Below are positions 34,635-44,190 of a stretch of DNA of 52,177 nucleotides, in pieces. The DNA lies in assembly GCA_023412475.1 (NCBI GenBank), contig JAEYNR010000040.1:1-52177 (forward strand), read 5' to 3'. Below the pieces are notes generated by a model. The model had not been told where the DNA came from and made no database searches. It was given only the letters and a program-made list of their open reading frames with translations. Made by a program: the position numbers and the translations under genes. Source of the DNA: Fibrobacterota bacterium. Lineage in GTDB: Bacteria > Fibrobacterota > Chitinivibrionia > Chitinivibrionales > Chitinispirillaceae. Position 1 is the stretch's first letter. Each line of letters starts with the position of its first letter.

Positions 34635-35300
34635 CTAAACACGCTTTTTCGGTGTTGAACTGATTATTTCTTCACCGACAATAAGCTGGGTGTACTGAGC
34701 GCGTAAAGATTCTGAAATTTCCTTTTCCTCTCCTAAGCAATCAAGCGCCATAGCGATAGCCTCCACCGTAGACATTGCTTCGGCTCTGGTTTGACCGCGC
34801 AAGGAAGGGTGATCAGGGTTAAGAGATATTCGGTTGAGCCTGAGAAACCAGGGATTTCTCCACCAGAGTGCTTTTGCCTGTTTCCACGATCCGTCCAGTG
34901 CAATAATGCCCTGAATAAAGGAGCTGTTCTGGAGCTCTTTTTTGTGACGATCGATTATTTGGCATGGTTTGCTGCTTTTAGAAGAATTCAGATAGAGGAT
35001 TGCCCAATTAGAGGGTAATTGATCAGGCCCTGCAACTGCTTTAAAATTAGGCCAAGAGAGTCCGATTCTGATTTTGCTGTTTTTAAGAACAAGATGGGCC
35101 AATCTGGCGGAATTAAGTAGTTTATATTGCTCCTGGGGATGTTGCAGAATGATGATTTTTACTCTGTTGGGAAAGGAGATGACCCTCTCACAAATACAAT
35201 TATTTATCGGCCGGAAGCACTTTTCACAGGCCTGAAATTTACTAGTCCGGGCGTGTGCTCTGGGATCATGAAGAGGTATTTTCGGTGTGCTTTGGTTCAT
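34635..35300 (-). CDS. DTW-domain tRNA-modifying protein (TapT/Tsr3 family)
   Basis: The 221-residue protein has an N-terminal Cys cluster (C25, C28, C35, C37) and the DTW signature as DGSWKQAKAL. These enzymes transfer the aminocarboxypropyl group from SAM to uridine, usually tRNA U47 in bacteria (TapT). The sequence RGQTRAEAMSTVEAIAMAL is the conserved C-terminal part. It is a single minus-strand gene facing away from tRNA-Leu. The exact base target cannot be read from sequence. Confidence 0.83.
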   Translation of the reverse strand: MNQSTPKIPLHDPRAHARTSKFQACEKCFRPINNCICERVISFPNRVKIIILQHPQEQYKLLNSARLAHLVLKNSKIRIGLSWPNFKAVAGPDQLPSNWAILYLNSSKSSKPCQIIDRHKKELQNSSFIQGIIALDGSWKQAKALWWRNPWFLRLNRISLNPDHPSLRGQTRAEAMSTVEAIAMALDCLGEEKEISESLRAQYTQLIVGEEIISSTPKKRV

Positions 35301-35464
35301 GAGTATTTATTTTCCTGAAAAATAGTGGATCTGCCATAATCTAAATTTTAACCGAATTGTTTTACATGAATTTGTTCAAAACTAAAAATTATTTACCTTA
35401 TTAGGATATTACGAGTTGGATTTGGTCTGAAAATTAGTTATTTTGCAAAGATTTACCACAATTA

Positions 35465-35546
35465 GCGAGGATGGCGGAACTGGTAGACGCGCCAGACTTA
35501 GGATCTGGTGGGGTGACCTGTGGGGGTTCGAGTCCCCCTCTTCGCA
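35465..35546 (+). tRNA. tRNA-Leu (anticodon TAG)
   Basis: The acceptor stem GCGAGGA pairs with TCTTCGC, with one G-T pair and discriminator A. The anticodon stem-loop is CCAGA-CTTAGGA-TCTGG, giving anticodon TAG, for Leu CUN codons. A long variable arm and a T-arm with GGTTCGAGTCC mark it as a type II tRNA. CCA is not encoded. It lies 55 bases before tig. Confidence 0.95.
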
Positions 35547-35601
35547 TCGATTTTAATCTTATTTTTAGATATTAATACTAAGAAATCAGGAGGATTTACC
35601 T

Positions 35602-36870
35602 TTGAAAGCAACCGTTTCTGAACCACAATCCTGGAAACGTATCATCGATTTTGAAGTTCCAGAGCAGGAAATAAATAACGCTTTTGAAAAAAAGCTCAAC
35701 GAGGTGAAACGTAATCTCAAATTACCGGGATTTCGTAGCGGCAAAGTCCCCCCGGCACTGATTAAACAACGTTTTGGACTATCCATTCGAGAAGAGGTTA
35801 TTGAGGAGCTTGTTCAGAACTCTTTTAAAGATGCCTGTACTCAGAACAACATTGATCCTGTCTCTCAACCAAAAATTCAGAATCTGAAGGCTAATGAGGG
35901 AGAAGCACTCTCCTTCTCCATCGAAACTGAGGTGGATCCTGAAATTGAGATAAATGGTTACAATAATTTAAAGATTAAAACGCAACCTAAAGAGATAAAA
36001 GACGGCGATATCGAAGAGAGTTTGAAAAGTCTGCTGGAAAGATTCGCTGAATTTAAAGATGCTGAGCGGCCTGCTCAAAAGGGCGATTATGTTAAACTTG
36101 AATATCTTAAAGTACTTATCGATGGCCGGGAAAGAGCGGACATCTCATTTCCCAAATATCCTGTAGAGCTGGGTGGTGAAAACCGCATTGAAGATTTTGA
36201 TAAAGGAATTATCGGCCATAGCACAGATGAGACAATCGATCTGAAAATAAAGTTCCCGGACGATTATGCCGACAGCCAGGTCGCTGGCAAGGAAGCGGAG
36301 TTTCAGATCAAACTACTATCTGTTTATGAAAAAGCGCTTCCAGAAATTAATGAAGAGTTCCTGCAAAAAATGGGTGACATTAAAAGCGAAAGTGACCTTC
36401 GGGAAAAGATCAGGAACAATCTACTGGATCGAGCTTTAAAGAATGCTAAAGAGGATGCCTACGATCAGGCAATAGATATTATTATAGAAAATAATCCTTT
36501 TGATGTGCCTCCAGCGCGTCTTGAACAGGCCATAGACTTTTTATACAATCAAACTCAGCAATACATGATGCCAAATACTCCTCATCCTCCCAGAGAGGAA
36601 ATTGAAGAGCAATTAAAAGACACTGCCCTCAGAGCAGTAAAACGGCAGAGAATAATCGATTTTATCGCTGATAAAGAAAACATAAAGGCTACTCCTGAAG
36701 AACTAGATGATGAGATCAGGCGTATGGCAGAAATGTATAATCATCCATTCGAAACATTTAAGCAGGATTTACGTAAAAAGGGAGCCACTTTGAGAATCCG
36801 GGACAATATCAGAGAGCAGAAAACTCTGGACTATCTTATTGGTGAATATACTCCTGAAAAGAAAGACTGA
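35602..36870 (+). CDS. tig: Trigger factor
   Basis: The 422-residue ribosome-bound chaperone has the signature LPGFRSGKVP (about 41-50) in its N-terminal domain, a PPIase FKBP-like domain (about 155-245: PAQKGDYVKLEY) and the helical C-terminal domain. It guards new chains at the ribosome exit. The start is a TTG at 35602 with AGGAGG at 35588-35593. It is the first gene of the classic tig-clpP-clpX order. Confidence 0.96.
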   Translation: MKATVSEPQSWKRIIDFEVPEQEINNAFEKKLNEVKRNLKLPGFRSGKVPPALIKQRFGLSIREEVIEELVQNSFKDACTQNNIDPVSQPKIQNLKANEGEALSFSIETEVDPEIEINGYNNLKIKTQPKEIKDGDIEESLKSLLERFAEFKDAERPAQKGDYVKLEYLKVLIDGRERADISFPKYPVELGGENRIEDFDKGIIGHSTDETIDLKIKFPDDYADSQVAGKEAEFQIKLLSVYEKALPEINEEFLQKMGDIKSESDLREKIRNNLLDRALKNAKEDAYDQAIDIIIENNPFDVPPARLEQAIDFLYNQTQQYMMPNTPHPPREEIEEQLKDTALRAVKRQRIIDFIADKENIKATPEELDDEIRRMAEMYNHPFETFKQDLRKKGATLRIRDNIREQKTLDYLIGEYTPEKKD

Positions 36871-37015
36871 CCTATTCTTTTCGCAAAACAAATGAAAACG
36901 TGATAATTTTCAGCAGGCGTTTTTCATAGTTAAGCAAACTTTATTACTTCTCTTTTTTGGCAAACTTTGTTTCATCCATAAGAGAAGTACAATTTATTGA
37001 AAGAAAGGAAAAAAT

Positions 37016-37600
37016 ATGCCGCTCGTACCAATGGTTATTGAGCAGACAGGCCGTGGTGAACGTTCTTTCGACATATACTCCCGTCTGTTAAAAGAACGGA
37101 TTATTTTTCTTGGCTCAGAAATTGATGATACTACAGCAGATCTGGTTATGGCCCAGTTGATTTTCCTCGAATATGAGGATCCGGAAAAAGATATCACAAT
37201 ATACGTAAATTCACCCGGTGGGGTTGTCTCATCCGGACTGGCTATTTATGATACCATTCAATATATAAAACCGGATGTATCCACTATTTGTATTGGTCAG
37301 GCAGCCAGTATGGGAGCGATTCTTCTGGCAGCAGGCACAAAAGGCAAACGATTCGCCCTGCCCCATGCCCGTGTGATGCTTCATCAGCCTATCGGTGGAG
37401 CCGGAGGTCAGGCTGCAGATATTGCCATTCACGCCAAAGAGATTATCAGAGTGAAAAACAGCCTAAACACAATAATTCAGAAGCACTCAGGGCAGGACAT
37501 CGAAGTTATCGCCCGGGATACCGATAGAAACTTTTTCATGTCTGCTAAAGAAGCTAAAGCTTATGGTATTATCGATGATATCTTAACCACCAGGGAATAA
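37016..37600 (+). CDS. clpP: ATP-dependent Clp protease proteolytic subunit
   Basis: The 194-residue protein is full-length ClpP, the barrel peptidase that works with ClpX. The nucleophile Ser98 is in QAASMGA and His123 in MLHQP. The acidic member, equal to B. subtilis Asp172 in RDTDRD, is Asn172 here (RDTDRNFFMSA). That form is known for Listeria ClpP1. The 145-base gap from tig may hold a promoter. AAAGGA precedes the ATG. It is followed six bases later by clpX. Confidence 0.95.
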   Translation: MPLVPMVIEQTGRGERSFDIYSRLLKERIIFLGSEIDDTTADLVMAQLIFLEYEDPEKDITIYVNSPGGVVSSGLAIYDTIQYIKPDVSTICIGQAASMGAILLAAGTKGKRFALPHARVMLHQPIGGAGGQAADIAIHAKEIIRVKNSLNTIIQKHSGQDIEVIARDTDRNFFMSAKEAKAYGIIDDILTTRE

Positions 37601-37606
37601 AGAAGT

Positions 37607-38860
37607 ATGTCAAATAGATCCCGCTATCCGGGAATTAAGTGCTCTTTTTGCGGAAAAGGACCTGATGAGGTCGGAAAACTGATTACCGGCCCCTCAGTGC
37701 ACATCTGCAATGAATGTGTAGATATGTGTAATGAGATTCTCAAGGAGGAAAAAGCTTCCATTCCAGGTGATTTGAGCCTGGATACCCTTCCAACACCTCG
37801 GGAAATTAAAGATTATATAGATCAGTTTGTGATCGGGCAGGATGAAGTTAAAATGGGGGTAAGTGTAGCAGCTTACAATCATTTCAAAAGAATTCTTTCA
37901 AGATCTCAGAATAATAATGATGGCGTTGAAATAGATAAATCAAACATCCTTATGCTGGGACCTACAGGAACCGGAAAAACCCTTATTGCCCAAACACTTG
38001 CAAAAATGCTGAAAGTCCCTTTCACCATCGTAGATGCCACTATCTTTACCGAAGCTGGCTATGTTGGTGAAGATGTGGAAAACATGCTGGTGCGGCTGCT
38101 TCAGGTTGCCAATTACGATGTAGCCAAAGCTGAAAAAGGGATTATCTATGTCGATGAATTCGATAAAATATCCCGTAAATCGGCAAACCCCTCCATTACC
38201 CGCGATGTAAGCGGAGAAGGTGTCCAACAGGCTATGCTTAAGATTCTGGAAGGTACTGTAGCAAGTATTCCTCCAAAAGGAGGAAGAAAACACCCGGAAC
38301 AGAATCTGATTCAGATCAACACTCGGGACATTCTGTTTATCTGTGGAGGTGCATTCGAAGGAATCGATAAGATTATCGAATCACGTGTCGGTGAGAGCAA
38401 AATGGGATTCAATGCTGAAGTAAAAAGAAAAAATCTCTGCAAGATCGGAGATGTTCTTCGCAAGGTTGAACCTGACGATCTTATCCGGTTTGGACTTATC
38501 CCTGAAATTGTGGGCAGACTGCCCATGGTCCTTGGTCTTGACGAACTGGATGAAAACGCACTCTTGAAAATTTTGACAGAACCGAAAAACGCATTAACCA
38601 GGCAATATCAAAAACTCTTTACCATGGAGGGAGTCCGTCTCACTTTCACCCGAGATGCTCTCAGGGAAGTAGTGAAGATAGCCCACCAGAAAAAGACTGG
38701 GGCCAGGGGGCTGAGAACAGTTCTGGAATCTTCTCTTATTCCTGTAATGTTCGATATCCCTTCAAGGGATGATGTGCGTGAGGTAATGATTAACCGTGAG
38801 GTTGTCCTTAAACAGGCGCAACCGGTTTTTTCCTTGAAAAAAGATAAAAAAATTGCCTAA
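37607..38860 (+). CDS. clpX: ATP-dependent Clp protease ATP-binding subunit ClpX
   Basis: The 417-residue AAA+ unfoldase feeds ClpP. It has an N-terminal C4 zinc domain (C12, C15, C34, C37), Walker A GPTGTGKT, a GYVGEDVEN pore loop, Walker B IIYVDEFDKI, the RDVSGEGVQQA segment, and MGFNAE at the ClpP-binding IGF-loop position. Length and motifs are standard. It is the last gene before a strong terminator. Confidence 0.97.
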   Translation: MSNRSRYPGIKCSFCGKGPDEVGKLITGPSVHICNECVDMCNEILKEEKASIPGDLSLDTLPTPREIKDYIDQFVIGQDEVKMGVSVAAYNHFKRILSRSQNNNDGVEIDKSNILMLGPTGTGKTLIAQTLAKMLKVPFTIVDATIFTEAGYVGEDVENMLVRLLQVANYDVAKAEKGIIYVDEFDKISRKSANPSITRDVSGEGVQQAMLKILEGTVASIPPKGGRKHPEQNLIQINTRDILFICGGAFEGIDKIIESRVGESKMGFNAEVKRKNLCKIGDVLRKVEPDDLIRFGLIPEIVGRLPMVLGLDELDENALLKILTEPKNALTRQYQKLFTMEGVRLTFTRDALREVVKIAHQKKTGARGLRTVLESSLIPVMFDIPSRDDVREVMINREVVLKQAQPVFSLKKDKKIA

Positions 38861-38884
38861 ACAGAGAAGATAACTCACTAAACT

Positions 38885-38923
38885 AAAGGGAGCCAGGGTT
38901 TTTCAGTCCGGGCTCCCTTTTTT
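38885..38923. terminator. Intrinsic terminator after clpX
   Basis: AAAGGGAGCC (38885-38894) pairs with GGCTCCCTTT (38911-38920) as a perfect 10-bp stem followed by TTTT on the plus strand. It stops the tig-clpPX transcript and may also act for the minus-strand gene whose stop is at 38922. Confidence 0.9.
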
Positions 38924-41267
38924 ATTTGTCTGATAAAATTGCCGGTACCTCTGGACTGAACATAATCTGTAAAATCTCCTCACCCATAATATCATAACCA
39001 TATTGATTTGGATGTACATGATCTACGAAAAACGTGGTATCAAATTCACCCTCATTTGTTAACAAAGTAAATATATCCACCAATGCGATTTTTTTTCCTT
39101 CATCTTTTCTGGCTGAGACCTCGTCCGAAAGTCGCCGGTTAAACGTAGACAATGCATAATTTACACTTGTCTTTTCAGGAGGGAAAGGGGGAGAATTCAG
39201 CACATAAACTCTCGAATCAGGATTTCTGGAAAACATTTCATCAATCAGAGCTACAGTATTCTCCAACTCTGGAGATTTGTACTCTGCATTTGCACCTAAC
39301 ATTATAAGCCAGATATCGGCTTTAAACTCAGGAAGAGATTTAAACACAAATTTCATATCTCTGGCAACAGTACCTGAAATAGCCATACTGGAATCATCGG
39401 ATGGGTAGTCTTTCATATTTGAAGTACAAAACTGACCAACAGCCTTTATTCTCTTAAAGGGCCCCACTGAATCACGCAATCCTTTTAGTACCCCAGCCCT
39501 GAATCCTCCTGCTCTTTTGTCTCCACCATCTCCAGCAACGATCGAATGTCCCGTAAAGCAGACAGTGTGTTCACGGATTATGACAAGTACACCTTCTTTT
39601 TGCTGCTTATTGTCAAAATTATCCTTAGCTATAATTCTCCAGAAAATCTTACCCGGTGAATCGATTTTGAGAACCATTGAATCACCTTTACCGCTATAGA
39701 CCTCCTGGTAAGAGTGTTCATTTTCTCCCAGATACATTGACACCGATACCGAATCGGAATCTGGGTCGGTTATAACAGTTTCAAATCTGAAAAAAACCGG
39801 AAACTTCTGTTCTCCGAAAACTAACGTATCTGACAACCTTGGTTTGACAACGTTTATTTCCGGTGGACAGTTATAAGTAATGTTAAATGTATCTGCACTT
39901 AAAAGGCCATCATCGTCAATTACTCCCATCAATACTCTTACAAACCGTTCTCCAGTAAAGGGAATTTTTTTTTGATAGCTTGCAGATGTATCCCACCCTT
40001 TTCCATCAAAATCCCAAACATAGGCGGTAATGGTTCCATTGATATCGTATGCAATGCAGTTCACAGTTACAGGGGCATTACCAGCCATTACGACTGTATC
40101 AGCGACCGGAGTTATTACCGGAAAGCCGGATAACACTTCGATTAATACTGTATCAGGTTCTGATTGCAGTGAATCATTATCAAAAACACTGAAGGAAACT
40201 ATATGTTTTCCAGTGGCATTTATATCCCAGCATAAAAGAAGGGAATCGCTGCTATTTTCTGAAATTTTTCCATCAATGGTCCACATATACCTTGAAATGG
40301 TTCCATTGGAATCATAAGCAACAGTTTTCAGTTTCAGCGTATCGTTGATAAAAATTGTTGTGTCCCTCATAGGGTCTGCTATTGGAATGCCAGGCTTGAC
40401 ATTGATTATCATGGTATCTGGTATAGATTCCAGAGAGTCATTGTCAACCGCAACCACCGTCACCACATGCTTTCCAGCCGATTTAAGGTTCCAGCATAAA
40501 CTCAGAGTATCTGAGCTGCATAAGTCCATACTGCCATCAATATTCCACTTGTAACTAATGACTTTACCGTTGGAATCTGCTCCAGAGCTTATCACGATGA
40601 GGGTATCATTACTAAAAACAGAGGTGTCAGATGGTAATGAAACGGTTGGGGAAAGAGTGATTATGTTGATAACAGTAGAATCTGGATTTGAGATTAACCC
40701 GTCATCATCTATTCCTTTTACCCGCACAACATGATTTCCGGGTTCGTCTATACCCCAGGTTACTTTAAAGGAGTCAATCATACCAGAGTACCAGAACTCT
40801 CCCTTTTTGTCTATAGACCAGAGATATCGAACAAGCGACCCATCATTATCTGTTCCAGTTACATGAAATATTACTGTATCATTGACTACCGCCTGAAGTG
40901 GTCCTTCAATTTTCACATGAGGTTTTTCAGCGCGTACAGAAACAATTATAGTATCAGGATGATATTTTTCCGATTCTGCTCCCAGAACCACAACATGCTC
41001 ACCGGTATCACTAACAGGCCAGGTCAGGTAGAAAGTGTTGCCATTTACAATGTGATGTTTCACATTATCGACATTACAGAAAAACCCTCCCCATGGCTGT
41101 GCCGGATAGTTTATGCAGAGAGAAAGCGTATCACCGGGTCCAATCAATGTGTCTCTGTCCGGGCTGAAAGAGATATTATGGGTTGGATCGCTAATACAAC
41201 CGTTTAACGAAAAAAGGGCTATCAAGGAACAAAAGGATACAATTTTTAAATAGGTGGTTACATTCAT
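38922..41267 (-). CDS. Surface lipoprotein: PKD-like repeats plus SGNH hydrolase
   Basis: The 781-residue protein has a lipoprotein signal with SLNGC lipobox. Five PKD-like Ig domains and one extra beta domain follow (about 30-560), with repeated motifs such as YLWSIDKKG, YKWNIDG, YMWTIDGK and YVWDFDGK. The C-terminal domain (about 568-770) is an SGNH/GDSL hydrolase: GHSIVAG (Ser575), LGANA (Asn660) and VDHVHPN (Asp749, His752). The enzyme would remove acyl groups, perhaps acetyl groups on polysaccharide, at the cell surface. The gene stands alone. The substrate is unknown. Confidence 0.85.
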   Translation of the reverse strand: MNVTTYLKIVSFCSLIALFSLNGCISDPTHNISFSPDRDTLIGPGDTLSLCINYPAQPWGGFFCNVDNVKHHIVNGNTFYLTWPVSDTGEHVVVLGAESEKYHPDTIIVSVRAEKPHVKIEGPLQAVVNDTVIFHVTGTDNDGSLVRYLWSIDKKGEFWYSGMIDSFKVTWGIDEPGNHVVRVKGIDDDGLISNPDSTVINIITLSPTVSLPSDTSVFSNDTLIVISSGADSNGKVISYKWNIDGSMDLCSSDTLSLCWNLKSAGKHVVTVVAVDNDSLESIPDTMIINVKPGIPIADPMRDTTIFINDTLKLKTVAYDSNGTISRYMWTIDGKISENSSDSLLLCWDINATGKHIVSFSVFDNDSLQSEPDTVLIEVLSGFPVITPVADTVVMAGNAPVTVNCIAYDINGTITAYVWDFDGKGWDTSASYQKKIPFTGERFVRVLMGVIDDDGLLSADTFNITYNCPPEINVVKPRLSDTLVFGEQKFPVFFRFETVITDPDSDSVSVSMYLGENEHSYQEVYSGKGDSMVLKIDSPGKIFWRIIAKDNFDNKQQKEGVLVIIREHTVCFTGHSIVAGDGGDKRAGGFRAGVLKGLRDSVGPFKRIKAVGQFCTSNMKDYPSDDSSMAISGTVARDMKFVFKSLPEFKADIWLIMLGANAEYKSPELENTVALIDEMFSRNPDSRVYVLNSPPFPPEKTSVNYALSTFNRRLSDEVSARKDEGKKIALVDIFTLLTNEGEFDTTFFVDHVHPNQYGYDIMGEEILQIMFSPEVPAILSDK

Positions 41268-41658
41268 TTCAAATCTGCCTGTTTTAATCCAATTATAATT
41301 AAAAAAGTATTCACAAGATATTAAAATGTAATATAAGGCTTTAAATAATAAAAATAACCGTTTCGTTGATTATAAACTGCAGCATGCCAAATAAGGAAGT
41401 CGTTGTAAGTAAAAAATATAATACCATAATTGCCAAAAATAGGATAACATTTCAGGATTAGCGGTTTTTTCCCTCCAATGCAGAAGCCCGTTATGATCCA
41501 GACATACGCATCATGCTTTTAAAAAACCAACACTAACAAACAAATAGGTTTACTTTAGGATGCAAAGCTGGTATCATAGTGGAGAATAGGCCAAAAATAA
41601 CCCATGTTCCATTCAAATAAAAATCTCCTATCCTGCTCAACAAAAGGAACTCGATATA
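41268..41658. other. Intergenic region between divergent genes
   Basis: AT-rich; must contain the promoters of the SGNH lipoprotein (minus) and the Nudix-like gene (plus). I see no gene and no strong repeat. Confidence 0.4.
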
Positions 41659-42180
41659 ATGATGCAATTTTGGGATATACTGGATGTAGACGGAAAAAAA
41701 ACCGGCAATACAGCCCCTGTTAATGCCAAACTAAAACAAGGCGAATATCATCAGACAGTACATGTGTGGATTTCTGATCAAAATGGAGATATTCTGATTC
41801 AAAAAAGAACTGCCCATGGTTTATGGAGTATAGCTACTGAAGCGACAATTCATAATGAAGACAGTTTAAGTACAGTAACCCGAAACATTGCAAATGAAAT
41901 GGGATTACTGCTCGATACTGGAAAATTCCGAAAAATCGCACAAATAAAAAGCAGGGACGAATTTATCGATATCTGGTCTGCAAGTGGATCACGTGAAGAT
42001 TTCTTTCCTGTAATTCTGTGCAGTGATATCCTTGATGTTTGTTGGGCAAGCTGGAACGCAGTCACAGAAATGGTAAAACGAAATGATTTTGTCAAATACG
42101 ACTATCTATACCTGGTTGCCGGTTACTTTTCAGGAATGCTTGCAGGAGCAAATGGTGAATCATACAGCAATCGAACATAA
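41659..42180 (+). CDS. Nudix-fold protein with defective metal box
   Basis: The 173-residue protein matches the IPP-isomerase-like/YfcD-type Nudix family (FWDILDVDGKKTG, GEYHQTVHVWISDQNGDILIQKR). The Nudix box, GX5EX7REUXEEXGU, reads with Glu61 at the first Gly, Asn76 for the Glu after Arg75, and Asn79 for the first Glu of the EE pair; Glu67, Arg75, Glu80 and Gly82 are kept. Two metal-binding glutamates are therefore lost and hydrolase activity is doubtful. The fold seems intact. It may have become a binding protein (inference). It is a single gene. Confidence 0.82.
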   Translation: MMQFWDILDVDGKKTGNTAPVNAKLKQGEYHQTVHVWISDQNGDILIQKRTAHGLWSIATEATIHNEDSLSTVTRNIANEMGLLLDTGKFRKIAQIKSRDEFIDIWSASGSREDFFPVILCSDILDVCWASWNAVTEMVKRNDFVKYDYLYLVAGYFSGMLAGANGESYSNRT

Positions 42181-42288
42181 TAACAGAGTAGAATTTGCTA
42201 GCGTCTCTTGCTATTCCCATTCTTAATTCTTGTTCCTGTTTCGGATTTCTTATATGATCATTTTAGCCTGATATTTTAATTAACGAGA

Positions 42289-43371
42289 TCATGAGTCCTG
42301 AAGATAAAGCATTCTTTTCGCCTCTGCGATAATACTACCCAGAGGAAGTGAATTAGGGCAGCGGCTCTCACAGATTCCGCAGGAAATGCATTTATCCAAT
42401 CGTAACCCATCCTCCCACTGCTTTTGCTGAAACGCCTTTCTGGCATCTTTTATTTTAAGGTATTTATAAGCATTCAGATAAGAAAGACTAGCACCAACAT
42501 TTATTCCCTGAGGACAAGGCGCACAATACCCGCAGGAAGTACAGCGCGGCTCTTTTGTATCTATCACGGAATCCACCTCCTGCAAAATTTCCTCTGTATT
42601 TTCCCCATCTACAGGTGTTGTCTTCTGAATCCAGCCGGCATAATTGACTTCCTCAACAGACCTGAAACCTATTAAGATATGTACATCAGGCAGAGACATC
42701 AGATAGCGAAGCGACAGCTCTTTCAATCTGTCGTTGGAGGCTAGAAATCCACCTGCCAAGGGGTTCATCGCAATTACTGTTATCCCCTTTTTTCTGCAAA
42801 ATTCCAACACTCCCAGTCTGGTTCGGTTTATAACATTCAGTGGAATAGTCACTGTTCCAAATTTACCACTTTTTAAAAATTCTATTATTGTGGCTGTTTC
42901 TGCATGGGTAGTTACTCCCAGATTCTTCCACTTTCCACTCATACTTACCAGGCCATCATACCATCCATCAGGTTTGAAAGCCTCGTTAAACTGCTCCATT
43001 GTGTGGGTAGTCCAGAGATGATAATAATCAAAACCGGTCATTTTTTGTCTTTTCAAAGATTGATCGAATACCTGAGTAAATTGTTTCTTTGTACGTACAC
43101 CAAATCCCTGATCTGAATTAAATTCCCCCAATTGCAGACCACCATTGCCAGGAGAACATTTTGCCGAAACCATGACTCTGCTTCTATAATCCTTATAATT
43201 AACTGCTTCTCCTATCCAGGACTCAGAATTTTCGTTTTCATCTTTATAACAATAAGCCGGTGATGTATCGATATAATTAAAACCTGTATCGATAGCAGCT
43301 CGAATGGTAGAAATGGCTGAAAAACGATCTCTAAAACGCATAGCCCCGATAATTATTTTGCTCATCTGCAT
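42289..43371 (-). CDS. Aldo/keto reductase with C-terminal 4Fe-4S ferredoxin domain
   Basis: The start is taken at ATG 43371 (360 residues, MQMSKIIIGAMRF), since GGGAG lies upstream; a GTG at 43389 is possible. The TIM barrel has FNYIDTSPAY, VMVSAKC (Lys), YYHLWTTH and GFRSVEEV. The C-terminal part (about 280-350) has CTSCGYCAPCP and CISCGICESRCP for two iron-sulfur clusters. Such oxidoreductases (PF00248 plus Fer4) are common in anaerobes; substrate unknown. It is a single gene. Confidence 0.9.
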   Translation of the reverse strand: MQMSKIIIGAMRFRDRFSAISTIRAAIDTGFNYIDTSPAYCYKDENENSESWIGEAVNYKDYRSRVMVSAKCSPGNGGLQLGEFNSDQGFGVRTKKQFTQVFDQSLKRQKMTGFDYYHLWTTHTMEQFNEAFKPDGWYDGLVSMSGKWKNLGVTTHAETATIIEFLKSGKFGTVTIPLNVINRTRLGVLEFCRKKGITVIAMNPLAGGFLASNDRLKELSLRYLMSLPDVHILIGFRSVEEVNYAGWIQKTTPVDGENTEEILQEVDSVIDTKEPRCTSCGYCAPCPQGINVGASLSYLNAYKYLKIKDARKAFQQKQWEDGLRLDKCISCGICESRCPNSLPLGSIIAEAKRMLYLQDS

Positions 43372-43563
43372 AAATCTGCCAGCTCCCACTTATTAGTATT
43401 TCCTGCAAAAACCTAAAAATAGTTTTTACACAGATATTTATACCAGACCGGTTTTTTATAGTTTTGAAGCTGACATTTGGGCAATTGCAGATGGAACTCC
43501 TGCTGGCATGGCAAATAGCTGTATTCAGATACTCTACAATTACCATTACCTATTACAACAACC

Positions 43564-44190
43564 TCAATTTAACAAGAGTACAGGCACCGTGATCTTTCTA
43601 TCAGGCATTACTGTCACCTGATGCAGCTCACTAAGAGCATTTATCAACGGTTTTAAAGGATAAGGTTGTTTTTGAATCCTTGCTGCCTGAATTTTATATT
43701 GTCCCGCTGGAAGAGAATTGAACAAAAAGGCTCCTTCTCTGTCAAGTATGATATAATACCCTGTACCGTAAAGAAAAACCAGAACCTGTCCCTCTTTAGA
43801 GCAGACCACAGATCCTTCCAGTGAACCGGGTTTCTCCAGTTTGGCTTGTAAAGAAGTCTCTTTGTAACCGGCAATAACCGCAGCTCTTGAATTATCACCA
43901 TCTATTACAGTGACATTAAAAGTATCCACCTGTACATTGTTAAATAAATAGTATCCGTCTAAACCAGATGTAGTGGCTATTCCCAGACCGGTATCGATAT
44001 ATGGAATATAATCAGAAGTAAAAAGATAAATATTCGCCAAAGGCGGTGCTGTACCCTCCACTTTGTCCTGAGATGCCACCACAGATGCACCATTGGTGGT
44101 TTCCACTCCGCAGGTCTGCATTCCGCAATTGATAAAGAGCACTATCAGACCATAAATTAAAGCAACTGACAGAAGGTTATTGTTGCTCAT
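43564..44190 (-). CDS. Lipoprotein coupled to a TIGR02147 regulator
   Basis: The 208-residue protein has a lipoprotein signal (lipobox FINCG). Its mature part has two carboxypeptidase-regulatory-like segments (GLDGYYLFNNVQVDTFNVTV; REGAFLFNSLPAGQYKI). It resembles the small lipoproteins that often sit next to TIGR02147 regulators in Fibrobacterota (from memory). It overlaps the TIGR02147 gene by 14 bases and is the last gene of the serpin operon. Confidence 0.75.
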   Translation of the reverse strand: MSNNNLLSVALIYGLIVLFINCGMQTCGVETTNGASVVASQDKVEGTAPPLANIYLFTSDYIPYIDTGLGIATTSGLDGYYLFNNVQVDTFNVTVIDGDNSRAAVIAGYKETSLQAKLEKPGSLEGSVVCSKEGQVLVFLYGTGYYIILDREGAFLFNSLPAGQYKIQAARIQKQPYPLKPLINALSELHQVTVMPDRKITVPVLLLN

